A DNA stretch of 64,000 bases from Ichthyophis bannanicus (lineage: Eukaryota; Chordata; Amphibia; Gymnophiona; Ichthyophiidae). Positions 40,719-50,626 of the stretch are shown here, one piece after another. The stretch is from positions 17,336,305 to 17,400,304 of the forward strand of contig CM066048.1 of the NCBI GenBank assembly GCA_033557465.1. The letters run 5' to 3'. Every line of letters begins with the position of its first letter. The first letter of the stretch is position 1. The translations under genes were made by a program, and so were the position numbers. Below the pieces are notes generated by a model. That model saw only the letters and a program-made list of their open reading frames with translations, was not told where the DNA came from and did not search any database.

Positions 40719-40977
40719 GGGCAGCACCAGAATGGGACAGTGTTGGTGGTGGAGGATCACATTTTTGTGACAACACCAACAACACTAAACTTAAACTGCG
40801 TGGAGGAAAGGCCTTGCAATCTACCTCTGTATCTTGCCATGAAAACCAATCTGGGCAGCAGCAAAATGGGACAGTGTTGGTGGCAGAGGATCACATTTCT
40901 GTGACAATGGCAACAACCCTAAAAGTGCGCAGAGGAAAGGCCCAGCAATCTACTTTTGTATCTTGCCATGAAAACCC
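40719..40977 (+). repeat. RTE-1 leader: two tandem direct repeats
   Basis: Two copies of about 130 bp (from 40719 and from 40853) share AATGGGACAGTGTTGGTGG and CTTGCCATGAAAACC blocks with scattered differences. They lie upstream of the endonuclease and could be leader modules; part of the region is open in one frame (40691-41212). Confidence 0.72.
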
Positions 40978-41198
40978 AATGGATAATCACAACAAAACAA
41001 ATTACACTATAGTGCTGGAAGATGAGACCCCAAGATCGGAAGGCACTCAACTAGCTACCGGAGAAGAGCTGAAGACTTTTCAGAGTAAAGCCAGCATTTA
41101 TGATGTGGTTGGATCAAAGCCCTTGGGACGTCTGACTGCTGATGTAGCTGCACATGAAATGAGAGTCAGAAGCTGTAAAGTTGTCTTACATATTGGGA

Positions 41199-41716
41199 CA
41201 TGGAACGCATGAAGCATGAACCAAGGGAAGTTGGAGGTGGTCAAGAATGGAACATGTAAAACTTGATCTGTTGGGTGTCAGCGAACTGAAATGGACTGGC
41301 ATCGGGCACTTTGCATCAGATGATCAGATGGGCTACTATGCTGGAAATGAAAGACAAAGAAGAAATGGTGTTGCATTTATAATAAAGAAGAAACTTGCAA
41401 GAACTGTAATGAAATACAATGCAGTCAGTGAACGCTTAATCTCTGTTCGTCTACGAAGAATACCTATCAACACAACTATAATTCAAGTATATGCCCCAAC
41501 AACAGGTGCAGAAGAGGATGAAATTGATGAGTTCTATGAACAAGTACAAGCTGAAATTGACAGAACAGCAAATAGAATATCCTGATAGTCATGGGTGACT
41601 GGAACGCAAAAGTTGGTAACAAAGAAGAAGGCAAAATGCTTGGAAAATATGGACTTGACAACAGAAATGAAGCTGGAGAAAGACTGATAGAATTCTGCAA
41701 GACCAAGTATTTGTTC
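41199..41716 (+). pseudogene. RTE-1 endonuclease, N-terminal part
   Basis: An apurinic/apyrimidinic-type endonuclease that nicks target DNA. It reads HIGTWNA (start of the Asn catalytic motif), a frame change near 41250, then LDLLGVSELKWTGIGHFASD (Glu catalytic motif), RRNGVAFIIKKKLARTV, TTIIQVYAPTTGAEEDEIDE, a TGA at 41583-41585, and MGDWNAKVGNKEEGKMLG (GDxNA motif) to the DIRS-7 junction at LFI. The remaining endonuclease residues resume at 47115. Confidence 0.82.
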
Positions 41717-41875
41717 ATCTTCAGGAACAAGCAGGAATGTAGTCTTCACATATGGGTATCGTCGGCACCGACAGAGCCCGCGCGGGAATGCTCCCCAGCG
41801 TCCAATAGGAAAGCTTTTAGGAGCATCCCACTGCGCCTGAGCTGCTGCCTTCCCGCCTTTCTCCCTCTTCAGTTC
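41717..41875 (+). repeat. DIRS-7 left inverted terminal repeat
   Basis: ATCTTCAGGAACAAGCAGGA through CCCTCTTCAGTTC. It matches the reverse complement of 46925-47090 with several substitutions. Confidence 0.85.
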
Positions 41876-42004
41876 TTCGTTTTCTGTGGAGCCGACAGGC
41901 AGCAAACCCTGTCACCGCACAAATTCTTTTTTTTTGTGGTTGCGCCTGCCTTCCCATCGACGCCTACACCGGTATCACTGGTGTCGTCTTTATTTTCTTC
42001 CAAA

Positions 42005-43684
42005 ATGGAGAAACCAACTAGTGGTTTCAAAAATGTTCAAAATGTAGCAGTACCATTTCTGCTACCGACACCCATGATTGGTGTCTTAAATGCTTGGGTC
42101 CTGACCATTTGCCATCGGAGTGTCTCCTGTGTAGAAAGATAACTAAGAGAGGCCTGCAAAACAGAGCTGCAAAACTCGACACCCTCTTTGCCTCAGATGC
42201 AATGTCCATTGCATCGACATCGTCCAGGGCTTCATCTTCCTCCCATGGATCTCAGGTAACCAAACCCAGGTCTTCCAAGACCGGCCGGTCCTCAAAGGGT
42301 AGATCTCCTTCTAAACATCGAGATGCTACTAGCATTGCCCTCGAGGAAAACACACTGGCCAAACAGCCCCAGCGGGAGGTCCTTGCCTCCAAAGCATTAA
42401 CGGGGTCCCAAGATGTTCCCGAGGCTTCCACCTCCGGAGAACTCTTGGTGCCATGTTCTGGGATCATGGCCTGCTCCGCCAGTACTGACACCCAGACATT
42501 GGCAGGCTCCATGGATCAGCATATCCTGGCCATTGAGCATTCCGATGCCGATTTCGATCGGTACTGGCGACAAGCAATATGAGAGCATCCTGCCCGTAGA
42601 TGAGTCCTCCGATTCCTATGATTCTGAGGACTCTGTCGGTACCGGAGTGGTTCTTCCAGAGGATCCCTCTCCTTCACTACAGCGTCGGATGTCTCCTCCA
42701 TAGGACATGTCCTTTCAGGACTTTATATGTGATATAGCCCGGGGAATCTCGATTACCGTGACCCCTGAGAAGGAACCGAGAGCTGAAGAATTAGAAATTC
42801 TTCAGTATCCAGCAGCTCCTAAGGAGGCTGCTATCCTTCCTATACACCAAATTTTTCATGACCTCTTGCTTAGGATGTGGGAAACACCTTTAACGGTGTC
42901 TCCACATTCTCAGATACTCGATACAATGTACCGAGTCCTGCAATGTCCCGGTTTCCAAAAAACACAATTACCACACCATTCCATGGTGGTGGAATTGGCA
43001 TTGTGCAGAACCAAGAGTGCAAAGATGCATTCTTCCAACCCTCCAGGCCGTGAGGTGAGGATGCTCGATGCCTTTGGGCATCAATGTTTTTAGTCCTCTA
43101 TGCTATCGGCCAGAATAAGTTCTTACCATACTTTACATGGGTATGTTTCTTTGGGAGGTTGCAAAGGATTTGGAACTCATGGCTCCTCTCCTTCCCAATG
43201 ACAAGAGGGCTGATTTCCTCACTTTGGTCAAGCATGCCCAAAATGTTTCTAAGTTCATGAACCGGGCAAACGTTGATGGTTTTGAATGCATTAGTAGAAC
43301 CTCTGCTATCTCCATTGGTGCTCATCAGATTGCTTAGTTACAAGCATCTGATTTGGAACAGTGGGTGCAAGACAAGCTGGGGAATATTCCTTGCACAGGA
43401 GAAAACCTCTTTGGCAAGGATTGGCAGGACAAAGCTTCTCAGCTTGAGTCCAAGAACACTACCTTGAATAGACTATCAAGGACCACTGCCAACCCAACTA
43501 ACAAAAAGACAGCTAAGAAACCCTTTTTCAACAAGAAAAAGAAATTCTATCCATCTTACACCCAAACTGTCCACTGCCCAGTCCATGCTCCCCAGAAGGG
43601 GCAGCAGCAACCCAAACAAAAGAGAAAGGCGCAAGTCCCCAGAGCTCAACCAGTTCAGCAGACACAGCCTCCTCAAGGTCTTTG
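42005..43684 (+). pseudogene. DIRS-7 gag-like ORF, broken
   Basis: It starts MEKPTSGFK. A frame change in the Cys/His block moves to another frame with LGPDHLPSEC and KITKRGLQNRAAKLDTLFAS, then a Ser-rich stretch and a stop near 42582. The C-terminal domain has DMSFQDFICDIARGIS, ELEILQYPAAPKEAA, HHSMVVELAL and NPPGREVRMLDAF, then further stops at 43091 and 43337. It ends with SDLEQWVQDKLGNIPCTGEN, LFGKDWQDKASQLESK and a Lys/Gln-rich basic tail to 43684. Confidence 0.8.
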
Positions 43685-43719
43685 ACTCCTTCCTAGGGAA
43701 CCTAGTCATCCTTCCTCTA

Positions 43720-45500
43720 AAGGATCCAGAGCCTCTCAACATTCCAGGCAGACTCTGTAATTTTGCCAAGAGGTGGCATCAGATAACATCAGAGCAATGG
43801 ACTCTCTCCATTGTGACGGAGGGGTACAAACTCCACTTCCACAGTATGCCCCCTCCCTCCACTCCAAGAGAGTTCAGTTCTCGCCCCCCCCCCCCCCCCC
43901 ACCACCACCACTCTCTTGTGTCAAGAGGTCACCTCTCTCCTTGCTCAGGGGGCAATAGAGGAAGTACCTGTTTCTCAACAGGGCATGGGTTTTTACTCCC
44001 CCTACTTCCTCAAACCGAAGACGACAGGGGGGTGCAGGCCCATCCTGGACCTCAGGGAGTTAAACAAGTATCTGTTTCGAGAGAAATTCAAGATGATCTC
44101 TCTCTGAACACTTCTCCCTTACATTCAGAGTCAGGATTGGCTATGTTCTCTAGATCTAAAGGATGCATATACACACATCCTTATTCATGCAGATCACAGA
44201 AGGTTTCTTCGATTCCTCTTTCTGGGAAGACATTACCAGTACAGGGTTCTACCCTTTGGACTGGCTTCCACCCCACGAGTCTTCACAAAATGCATGGCAG
44301 TAGTAGCAGTATTTCTGAGAATTCTAGGGATATTTGTCTTCCCCTACTTAGACAACTGGCACATCCAAGCATCGACAGCTCCAGAAGCCAACTTTGCTCT
44401 TTCTTGTACAATGCAAATCCCGCAATACTTGGGACTGGTCATAAACCTCCCAAAATCCCATCTTGCCCCTTCTCAATCCCTAGAATTCATAGGGGCTCTT
44501 CTAGACACAAGGCAGTCAAGGGCTTTCCTGCCACAACTCCGCTGTGCTCGAATACTCCAACTGGCTTCTCAAGTAGCTATGAAAACTGTCTTGACTGCTC
44601 GAGAAATGCTTCAGTTACTGGTGCATATGGCATCAACTGTTCATGTGGTCCCCTATGCTTGCCTACACATGAGGGCAGCCCAGTGGACCCTATCCTCTCA
44701 GTGGACACAGGCGTCAGGTCGTCTGAGGGACAAAATCAGAATCTCTGCACCCCTCATCTCATCCCTGCAGTGGTGGCAATCACCAGAAAACCTTCTCATA
44801 GGGTCATCTTTCAGCAGCCACTACACCAAGCTACCTTGACAACGGATGCATCCAAGTCAGGTTGGGGGGCTCATATGGACAATCTCTCCACTGAAGGTCT
44901 CTGGACCAAATGGAGACTTGTCTTCACATAAATCTACTGGAACTCAGCCATTTTCTATGCTCTCTGAGTATTTCAGAACCATTTGAGCTACAAGACAGTT
45001 CTTTTCTAAACGGACAATCAGGTAGCTATGTTCTATGTGAACAAGTAGAGTGGAACAGGCTCTCAGGCTCTACGCCTCTGGGCCCTCGCAAGAGGTTTTC
45101 AGTTACACTTACTGGCGGTGTATCTTCCAGGCACACAAAATCTTCTGGCAGACAAACACAGTCGAGTTCTGCTGCCACACGAGTGGTCTCTTCATCCAGA
45201 GCAGATCACTCCAATCTTTCAGATCTGGGGAACTCCAGATATAGACCTCTTTGCAAGTCCTCAGAATGTCAAACTTCCCTGATTCTGTTCCAGAATTCCA
45301 GCTTAGGACAGTCAGGCGAGGGATGCCTTCCACCTTCACTGGGGTCAGGACTTCCTGTATGCCTACCCACCCATTCCCCTCATTACCAAGACTCTGTTCA
45401 AGCTTCAGAGGGACAAGGGCCATATGATCCTCATAGTCCCACACTGGCCACAACAGACATGGTATCCACTGCTTCTACATCTCTCTTAAGCCAGACCTCT
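43720..45500 (+). pseudogene. DIRS-7 reverse transcriptase / RNase H, broken
   Basis: The RT N-terminus is open to a C-run at 43886-43901, where the frame shifts. It continues GFYSPYFLKPKTTGG, PILDLRELNKYLF, a TGA at 44106-44108, then DWLCSLDLKDAYTHILIH and YQYRVLPFGLASTPRVFTKC. The catalytic box reads YLDN (AAC at 44354-44356), losing the second Asp. The connection domain (EFIGALLDTRQSRAFLPQ, TAREMLQLLVHMAS) is open to 44839. RNase H has TTDASKSGWGAHMDNLS, then several stops and frame changes through the RNase H end and methyltransferase-like stretch. Confidence 0.82.
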
Positions 45501-45559
45501 GGAGTTGGGATGTGCTCCAGATCTTCTATCCCAGGAGAACGTGACGCTATTGCACCCGA

Positions 45560-46623
45560 ATCCTCAGTCTTTACATCTGATGGCATGGCTTCTGAGAGTT
45601 CCAGGATATCAAACTCTCTCAACAGGTTAAATATATCCTTTTGGCCTTAAGGAAACCTTCCACAAGGTGGGCCTATGCCTTTAAGTTGAGAAGGTTCTCT
45701 ATCTGGTGTTCAAAAAAGGAACTTAATCCTTTTTCAGTTCCAGTGGAGGCGTTACTGGAGCATCTCCTCCATCTATCATACTCTGGTCTTAAGACCAATT
45801 CAGTAAGGGTCCACCTTAGTGCCATTGCGGCTTTCCACAAGCCCTTTGATGGACAACCTGTCTCCTCTTGACCGCTGGTAGTGTGGTTTATGAGAGGCCT
45901 ACTCTTAACTAAGCCTCCCATTAAGCCACCACCCGTGGCAGGGGATTTGAATCTTGTCCTTGGGCAGCTTATGAAACTGCCCTTCGAACCCTTAGCCACT
46001 ACTTCTCTAAAGTTTCTTTCGTGGAAGGTAATCTTCCTAATTGCCCTCACTTCTGCAAGATGCATCAGTGAGCTACAAGCCTTAGTGGCTGACCCTCCCT
46101 ATACAAGGTTCCACCATGATAAAGTGGTCCTTAGGACGCATCCTCATTTTATGCCAAAGGTGGTTTTGCCTTTTCATTTAAACCAGTCCGTTTACCTTCC
46201 TGTCTTCTTCTCTAGGCCTCACGCCTCTAGTGCAGAAAAGAATTTTCATACTCTGGATTGTAAAAGAGCTTTAGCTTTTTACCTTCAGAGGACTAGAAAG
46301 GCTTCACAGCTTTTTGTTACATTTGATTCCAGTCATCTGTGTTTACCAGTTTCCAAGAGAACTCTTTCTAAGTGGATTGCAGACTGCATATCCTTTACTT
46401 ATGAGAGTAAGGGACTTTCTCTCGAAGGTCATATCACAGCTCACAATGTGAGAGCAATGGCTGCCTCTATGGCCAACCTTCGCTCAGTGTCGATTGACGA
46501 CATTTGCAAAGCAGCCACTTGGTCTTCGGTTCACACCTTTGCAGCCCATTACTGCTTAGACAACGACTCCCGTCGGGATGCCTCGTTTGGCCAGGCTGTT
46601 CTCCAGAATCTCTTCCGTACTTA
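45560..46623 (+). pseudogene. DIRS-7 tyrosine recombinase, nearly open
   Basis: Open from 45641 to 45871, a single TGA at 45869-45871 in place of an expected Ser-Ser-x-Pro stretch residue, then open in the same frame from 45881 to the natural end at 46623. It shows RRFSIWCSKKELNPF and HLSYSGLKTNSVRVHLSAIA. Box I reads TSARCISELQAL: the catalytic Arg is Cys (TGC at 46061-46063), consistent with CpG decay. HITAHNVRAMAAS and SSVHTFAAHYCLDND keep the remaining His, Arg and Tyr. Confidence 0.87.
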
Positions 46624-46739
46624 ACACAATTCCTACGCATCATCCACGGTTTGGATGCCAGAGGTCCATGGGAGGAAGCATGACCCATCTCACCTGGGTT
46701 CGCAGCTTGCTGGAGTCACCATTTGGCATCTTTCTGCTG

Positions 46740-46860
46740 GGGAGTCCCCATATGTGTAGATTACATTCCTGCTTGTTCCTGGAGATAGCGTAGTTACTCA
46801 CCTGTAACAGGTGATCTCCGAGAATAGCAGGAATTGAGTCTTCACAACCCACCCACCTCC
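46740..46860 (+). repeat. DIRS-7 internal complementary region
   Basis: A left-end complement ending GTTCCTGGAGATA is followed by a right-end complement starting GCGTAGTTACTCACCTG. It includes CACCTGTAACAGGTG. Confidence 0.87.
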
Positions 46861-46924
46861 CCTGGGAGTTGTATCTCTATCTCTCTCTTTCCTTCTTTCT
46901 CTTCTTTTGTCTCAGTTACAAACC

Positions 46925-47114
46925 CAGCTAAAGAGGGAGAGTTGGAAAGGCGGGAAGGCAGCAGCGCAGGCACAGTGGGATGCGCCCAAAAGCTTTCCTA
47001 TTGGATGCTGGGGAGCGTTCCTGCGCGGGCTCCGTCAGTGCCGACAATACCCATATGTGAAGACTCAATTCCTGCTGTTCCCGGAGATCACCTGTTACAG
47101 GTGAGTAACTACGC
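46925..47114 (+). repeat. DIRS-7 right inverted terminal repeat
   Basis: The reverse complement of the left repeat, ending CACCTGTTACAGGTGAGTAA and CTACGC at the junction with RTE-1. Confidence 0.88.
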
Positions 47115-47147
47115 TACCTCAAACACCTTCTTCCAGCAGCACCAAGT

Positions 47148-47477
47148 CAGGCTGGGGGGGCTCATAAGGGCAATCTCTCCTCTAGGAGTGGCCTAGTGGT
47201 TAGGACATGGTACCTCAGGTTGGAGGGCCAGGGGTTCAAGTCCCACCTGGGGACAGCAATCTCAGGTCATGGGACTGGGGTTTCTTGTCCTATAGGCATT
47301 CCTTTTGGCCTTGGGCAAGCCACTTAACCCTCCATTGCATCAGGTACACATAGATTGTGAGCCTTTTGGGGACGAGGGAATATATCCAGTACCTGTTTGT
47401 AGTAATTATATAATGTAAACCTCTTTGATTGAAGGATGAGGCAGTATAGAAAACTGGTTAAATAAATAAAATAAATA
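47148..47477 (+). mobile_element. CORE-SINE-like insertion with short DIRS-like filler
   Basis: 47182-47477 is a tRNA-headed SINE. It has an A-box-like TGGCCTAGTGG, a B-box-like GGTTCAAGTCC, the MIR/CORE-like phrase CTTGGGCAAGCCACTTAACC, an L2-like 3' part with ATGTAAACCTCTTTGATTG, and an AAATAAATAAAATAAATA tail. A short flank CAAGT recurs on both sides (47143-47147 and 47478-47482). The first 34 bp (47148-47181) look like DIRS RNase H sequence rather than SINE. RTE-1 coding text continues on the far side. Confidence 0.75.
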
Positions 47478-48682
47478 CAAGTGGTGACTATACACATGGA
47501 CTTCACCCAATGGATTGTACAAAAATCAAATTGATTACATCTGTGGAAGTCAACGATGGAAAAGCTCTATAACATCAGCAAAGACAAAACCTGGAGCTGA
47601 ATATGGTACTGATGATCAACTACTAGTATGCAAACTCAGGCTAAAGTTGAAAAAGAGCAAGCCACCCATGAATGCAGCAAAATATGACCTTGAGAATATA
47701 CCACTGGAATTTAAAGACTGCCTGCAAAATCGATTTGCTGCTTTAGATACAAATGACAGAGCTCCAGAAGAGTTATTGAATGACATCAAGAAGACTGTGT
47801 TGGAAGAAAGTGAGAAGTCTCTACAACAGGTGAAAAAGCAAAAATGGCCAAAATGGATGACGGAAGAAACTCTGAAAACTGTCCAGAAACGCAGAGAAGC
47901 TAAAGCCAGAGGAGAAAGAAAGACAATCCCAGAACTCAGAGATTTCCAAAGTGCAGCAAGACAGGACAAGGAAAAGTACTACAATGACACAAGCAAGGAA
48001 TTAGAAGCAGAAACTATTAGAGGAAGAACAAGATCGGCTTTCCTAAAGCTACGACAGTTAAAGAAAAAATTCCAGCCTCGAATTGGAATGTTACAAGATG
48101 CTCAAGGTTCTATGTTGAATGATGCTGAGAAGATCAAGAAAAGGTGGAAAGAATATGCAGAGTTTTTATATGATAAAGATCAAGTTGACCAACAGCCGTT
48201 TCAACTTGTACCTTATGATCCGGAACCATTAGTGATGAAAGAAGTTGAATCAGCATTGAAAGCCTTATCAAAGAACAAAGCACCAGGCATTGATGGCATT
48301 CCCATAGAAGTATTACAGCAATCTGATGCAGCTGTTACCATACTTAAAAGACTGCTAAGAAATTTGGAGGACATCATCATGGCCAACTGACTGGAAAAGA
48401 TCTGTGTTTATACCAATACTAAAGAAAGGTAATCCAACTGACTGTGGAAATTATCACACAATTGCTCTGATCCCACATGCCAGCAAGATTCTACTGAAGA
48501 TTATTCAACAGAGACTACAACCATGCCTGTAACAAGAACTACCTGAAGTGCAAGCAGGGTTCAGGAAAGGGTGAGGAATGAGAGACATCATCTTGGATGT
48601 GAGATGGATCCTTGAAAAGACTAAAGAATACCAAAAGAATATCTATTTGTGCTTTATCAACTACAGGAAGGCTTTTGACTGT
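47478..48682 (+). pseudogene. RTE-1 endonuclease end, linker and RT start
   Basis: Open from 47515 to 48390. It has YKNQIDYICGSQRWKSSITS (endonuclease C-terminus), a Lys/Glu-rich linker (KKQKWPKWMTEETLKTVQKR), MLNDAEKIKKRWKEYAEFLY, and RT text ALSKNKAPGIDGIPIEVLQQ. A frameshift near 48385 leads to WPTDWKRSVFIPILKKGNPT and CGNYHTIALIPHASKILLKI. Stops and changes follow, then FINYRKAFDC (first catalytic Asp replaced by Asn in the usual xDxxKAFD) at the next insertion point, 48682. Confidence 0.82.
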
Positions 48683-50070
48683 TGTCGCGTCCACCCCTTA
48701 TATAGGCGGTTGCCTAGTGGGAGTGGTGTGACCACATATTTATTTGTCTCCCTTTAAGTGCTGCAGTTTGTTCCTTTGTAGTTGTGGCACAGACGAGTCA
48801 GCAAGGAATAGGGTTAACAATAAGTTTTATTGTTATTGTCCCACAATGGTTCACCTACTATCCCAATAACAGAAATAAAGGATACTTCTCCAAAGCAAAG
48901 TCTCTTTAACTGAAACAGGATTGATCAGCTTCTAAACATACAGGCATGTTCCTTTCACAGCACTGTCTTCCAGCTTCTTCCTGATATAAACATTTACTGC
49001 TTTCTCCTTCAGCAATAAAAATGCTTCCTTAAAACACCAAAAGCAGTAGTGCTCTTTTCTTCCCGATTCTGCCTAATTGGCCTGGCTTTTACACTCCAGC
49101 AGTTCTCTGCCTCTTCCTGTGTAAAATCCTCCTGGCACAATGTCAGGCTTCTTCCAGCACTTACTATTAGTATCACAGTTCACAGATTTTACCCTCTCTG
49201 GCAAAATGCACAATCAGTTTCCATATCAGAATCCTCACTAGCAGCACCAGCTTCTTCAAACTGCATGGGCTCTCCCTCTGAGTCTGATATGCTTTCTTTA
49301 AATACAGGCTTCTCTTGAACAGGCTTCCACTGATCTAATAAAGCCTTTAACTGTTTCAAACGGGACTCTTCTTTAGTCTGAGCTGTGGGGGAGGAACTTA
49401 GAACACCAGACTCTTTGAGTACTGCCTTAACAGATTCAAAAGGGCTCACCTTTTTCCTGGCCTTCCGCACCCTTTCTGGCAAGTTTACAGGCAACCTCTT
49501 GTCCCCAGACTGCTTCCTCTGCTCCTGGCTGTTCTCCTGCTCCACAGGGTCTGACTCTGACTCCTGTCTCCAGAGCTCCCAATCAGCCCCTTGCTCATAT
49601 GCAGCTGTGCTTCTCTCTGAACTAGAGCTACTCACACGTTGCCTGCAATCAGAGTGTCTGTGCAGCCTTTCACTTGGAACTTTGCTCCTGCTTAAATTCT
49701 CATCTTGGTTCCTCTCACAGGTCCCCTCAGAACTCCTTTCAAGGTCTCTTCCAGAACTCTTACAGCTCCTTGCTGCCGACGTTCTTCCTGTTCCTGACCT
49801 TCCTATTCTTGCTCCTACTCTCTCTGTTTCCTCGTGGCTAAATGTTTGGGGCTGTCCTATGGGCTTTGACTCCGCCCCCCTTCCTCTTACGTCAGCTCCC
49901 CTGGTTGTCATGGAGCTGAGGTGTGGCTCACTCTCCTGCTTTCTGAGCACAGGGTTTTTTCCATTAGTTGAAGGTTTAACCCTTTCTCTGCCTGCACTGC
50001 TCTTAGCTGCAGGGGAAAAAGAGTGATTTCTGCACCTTTCACTAGTGTTTAACCCAGCTGCGCCATCACA
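48683..50070. mobile_element. LTR-like 1.39-kb insertion in RTE-1
   Basis: This separates the two halves of a single RTE codon block (AFDC to the downstream HEKLWATL-like text). It begins TGTCGCGTCCACCCCTTATA and ends GCGCCATCACA, so it has TGT...ACA ends. It is flanked by CTGT on both sides (48679-48682 and 50071-50074). A TATATA lies about 20 bp inside one end, and an AATAAG/TTTTATTG-rich palindrome lies at 48820-48836. TG...CA ends with a 4-bp duplication suggest a solo LTR, but a non-autonomous transposon is possible. Orientation is unknown. Confidence 0.5.
49189..50070 (-). CDS. Uncharacterised ORF inside the LTR-like insertion
   Basis: An open frame of about 290 codons inside the insertion. 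It runs on to 50106 in RTE-1 sequence, so its apparent Met belongs to the flank. The product is hydrophilic, rich in Ser, Glu, Arg and Gln, with no membrane segment or enzymatic motif that I recognise. The C-terminal part has charged helical text (VRKARKKVSPFESVKAVLKE, ESRLKQLKALLDQWKPV) and ends in an acidic stretch with three Cys. It could be part of a gag-like protein or chance openness in GC-rich sequence. I do not assign a function. Confidence 0.35.
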   Translation of the reverse strand, partial: CDGAAGLNTSERCRNHSFSPAAKSSAGRERVKPSTNGKNPVLRKQESEPHLSSMTTRGADVRGRGAESKPIGQPQTFSHEETERVGARIGRSGTGRTSAARSCKSSGRDLERSSEGTCERNQDENLSRSKVPSERLHRHSDCRQRVSSSSSERSTAAYEQGADWELWRQESESDPVEQENSQEQRKQSGDKRLPVNLPERVRKARKKVSPFESVKAVLKESGVLSSSPTAQTKEESRLKQLKALLDQWKPVQEKPVFKESISDSEGEPMQFEEAGAASEDSDMETDCAFCQRG

Positions 50071-50615
50071 CTGTGTATGTAAACCATGAGAAACTCTGGG
50101 CCACATTGAGAAGCATGGGTATACCAGAACACCTGATCATTCTCTTGCACAATCTGTACATTGATCAAGAAGCAACAGTTTGAACGGAACAAGGAGAAAC
50201 AGAATGGTTTAAAATAAGCAAAGGTGTAAACAAGGCTGCATACTTTCCCCCTACCTGTTTAATTTATATGCAGAGCAAATCATCAGAGAAGCAGGATTGT
50301 ATGAAGACAACAGAGGTGTGAAGATTGATGGAAGACTCATTAACAGCCTTCGCTATGCTGATATCACATTACTGGCTGAAAGTGAAGATGATCTGAAACA
50401 TTTGCTTCTCATGATCAAAGAACATAGTCTTAAAATGGGCCTGCACCTTAATGTAAAGAAGACAAAGATTATGACAACTGGCAAAATCAACAAGTTCATT
50501 GTTGAAGGAGAAGAAATTGAAATCATGTGCAACTTTAACCTACTTGGATCAACTATCAATAAAGAAGCAACAAACAGTCAAGAAATCCGATGACGCATTG
50601 TTCTTGGCAGACTAG
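50071..50615 (+). pseudogene. RTE-1 RT palm block
   Basis: It resumes with KLWATLRSMGIPEHLI, a stop, QEATV, then frame changes and SPYLFNLYAEQIIREAGLYE. RYADITLLAESEDDLKHLLL lacks one Asp of the YADD box: three bases are missing relative to RTE-2 at 5271-5291. KTKIMTTGKINKFIVEGEEI follows, to NSQEIR at the CR1-B junction. It is inactive. Confidence 0.83.
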
Positions 50616-50626
50616 CTTACCAATGG

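Larger units (their letters stand above)
41717..47114 (+). mobile_element. DIRS-7: complete but degraded DIRS retrotransposon
   Basis: Inserted in RTE-1's endonuclease. Left repeat 41717-41875, gag 42005-43684, RT/RNase H 43720-45500, recombinase 45560-46623, complementary region 46740-46860, right repeat 46925-47114. By gag and terminal repeat it belongs with DIRS-3 (the MEKP start and a GTCGGCACCGAC-type block). It has many stops and frameshifts. Confidence 0.9.

Noticed and set aside
43886..43905. Poly-C run as a programmed frameshift site in DIRS-7 RT
   Set aside because: Other copies lack the run at this position, so expansion of a simple repeat or a sequencing error is more likely.
47182..47260. 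tRNA gene suggested by A- and B-box-like sequences
   Set aside because: It continues into a CORE-like body and L2-type tail, so it is the head of a SINE, not a functional tRNA gene.
49385..50026. 213-codon plus-strand ORF in the LTR-like insertion
   Set aside because: Leu/Ser-rich complement of the minus-strand frame with no motif; neither strand is proven, but the minus frame is longer and less biased.
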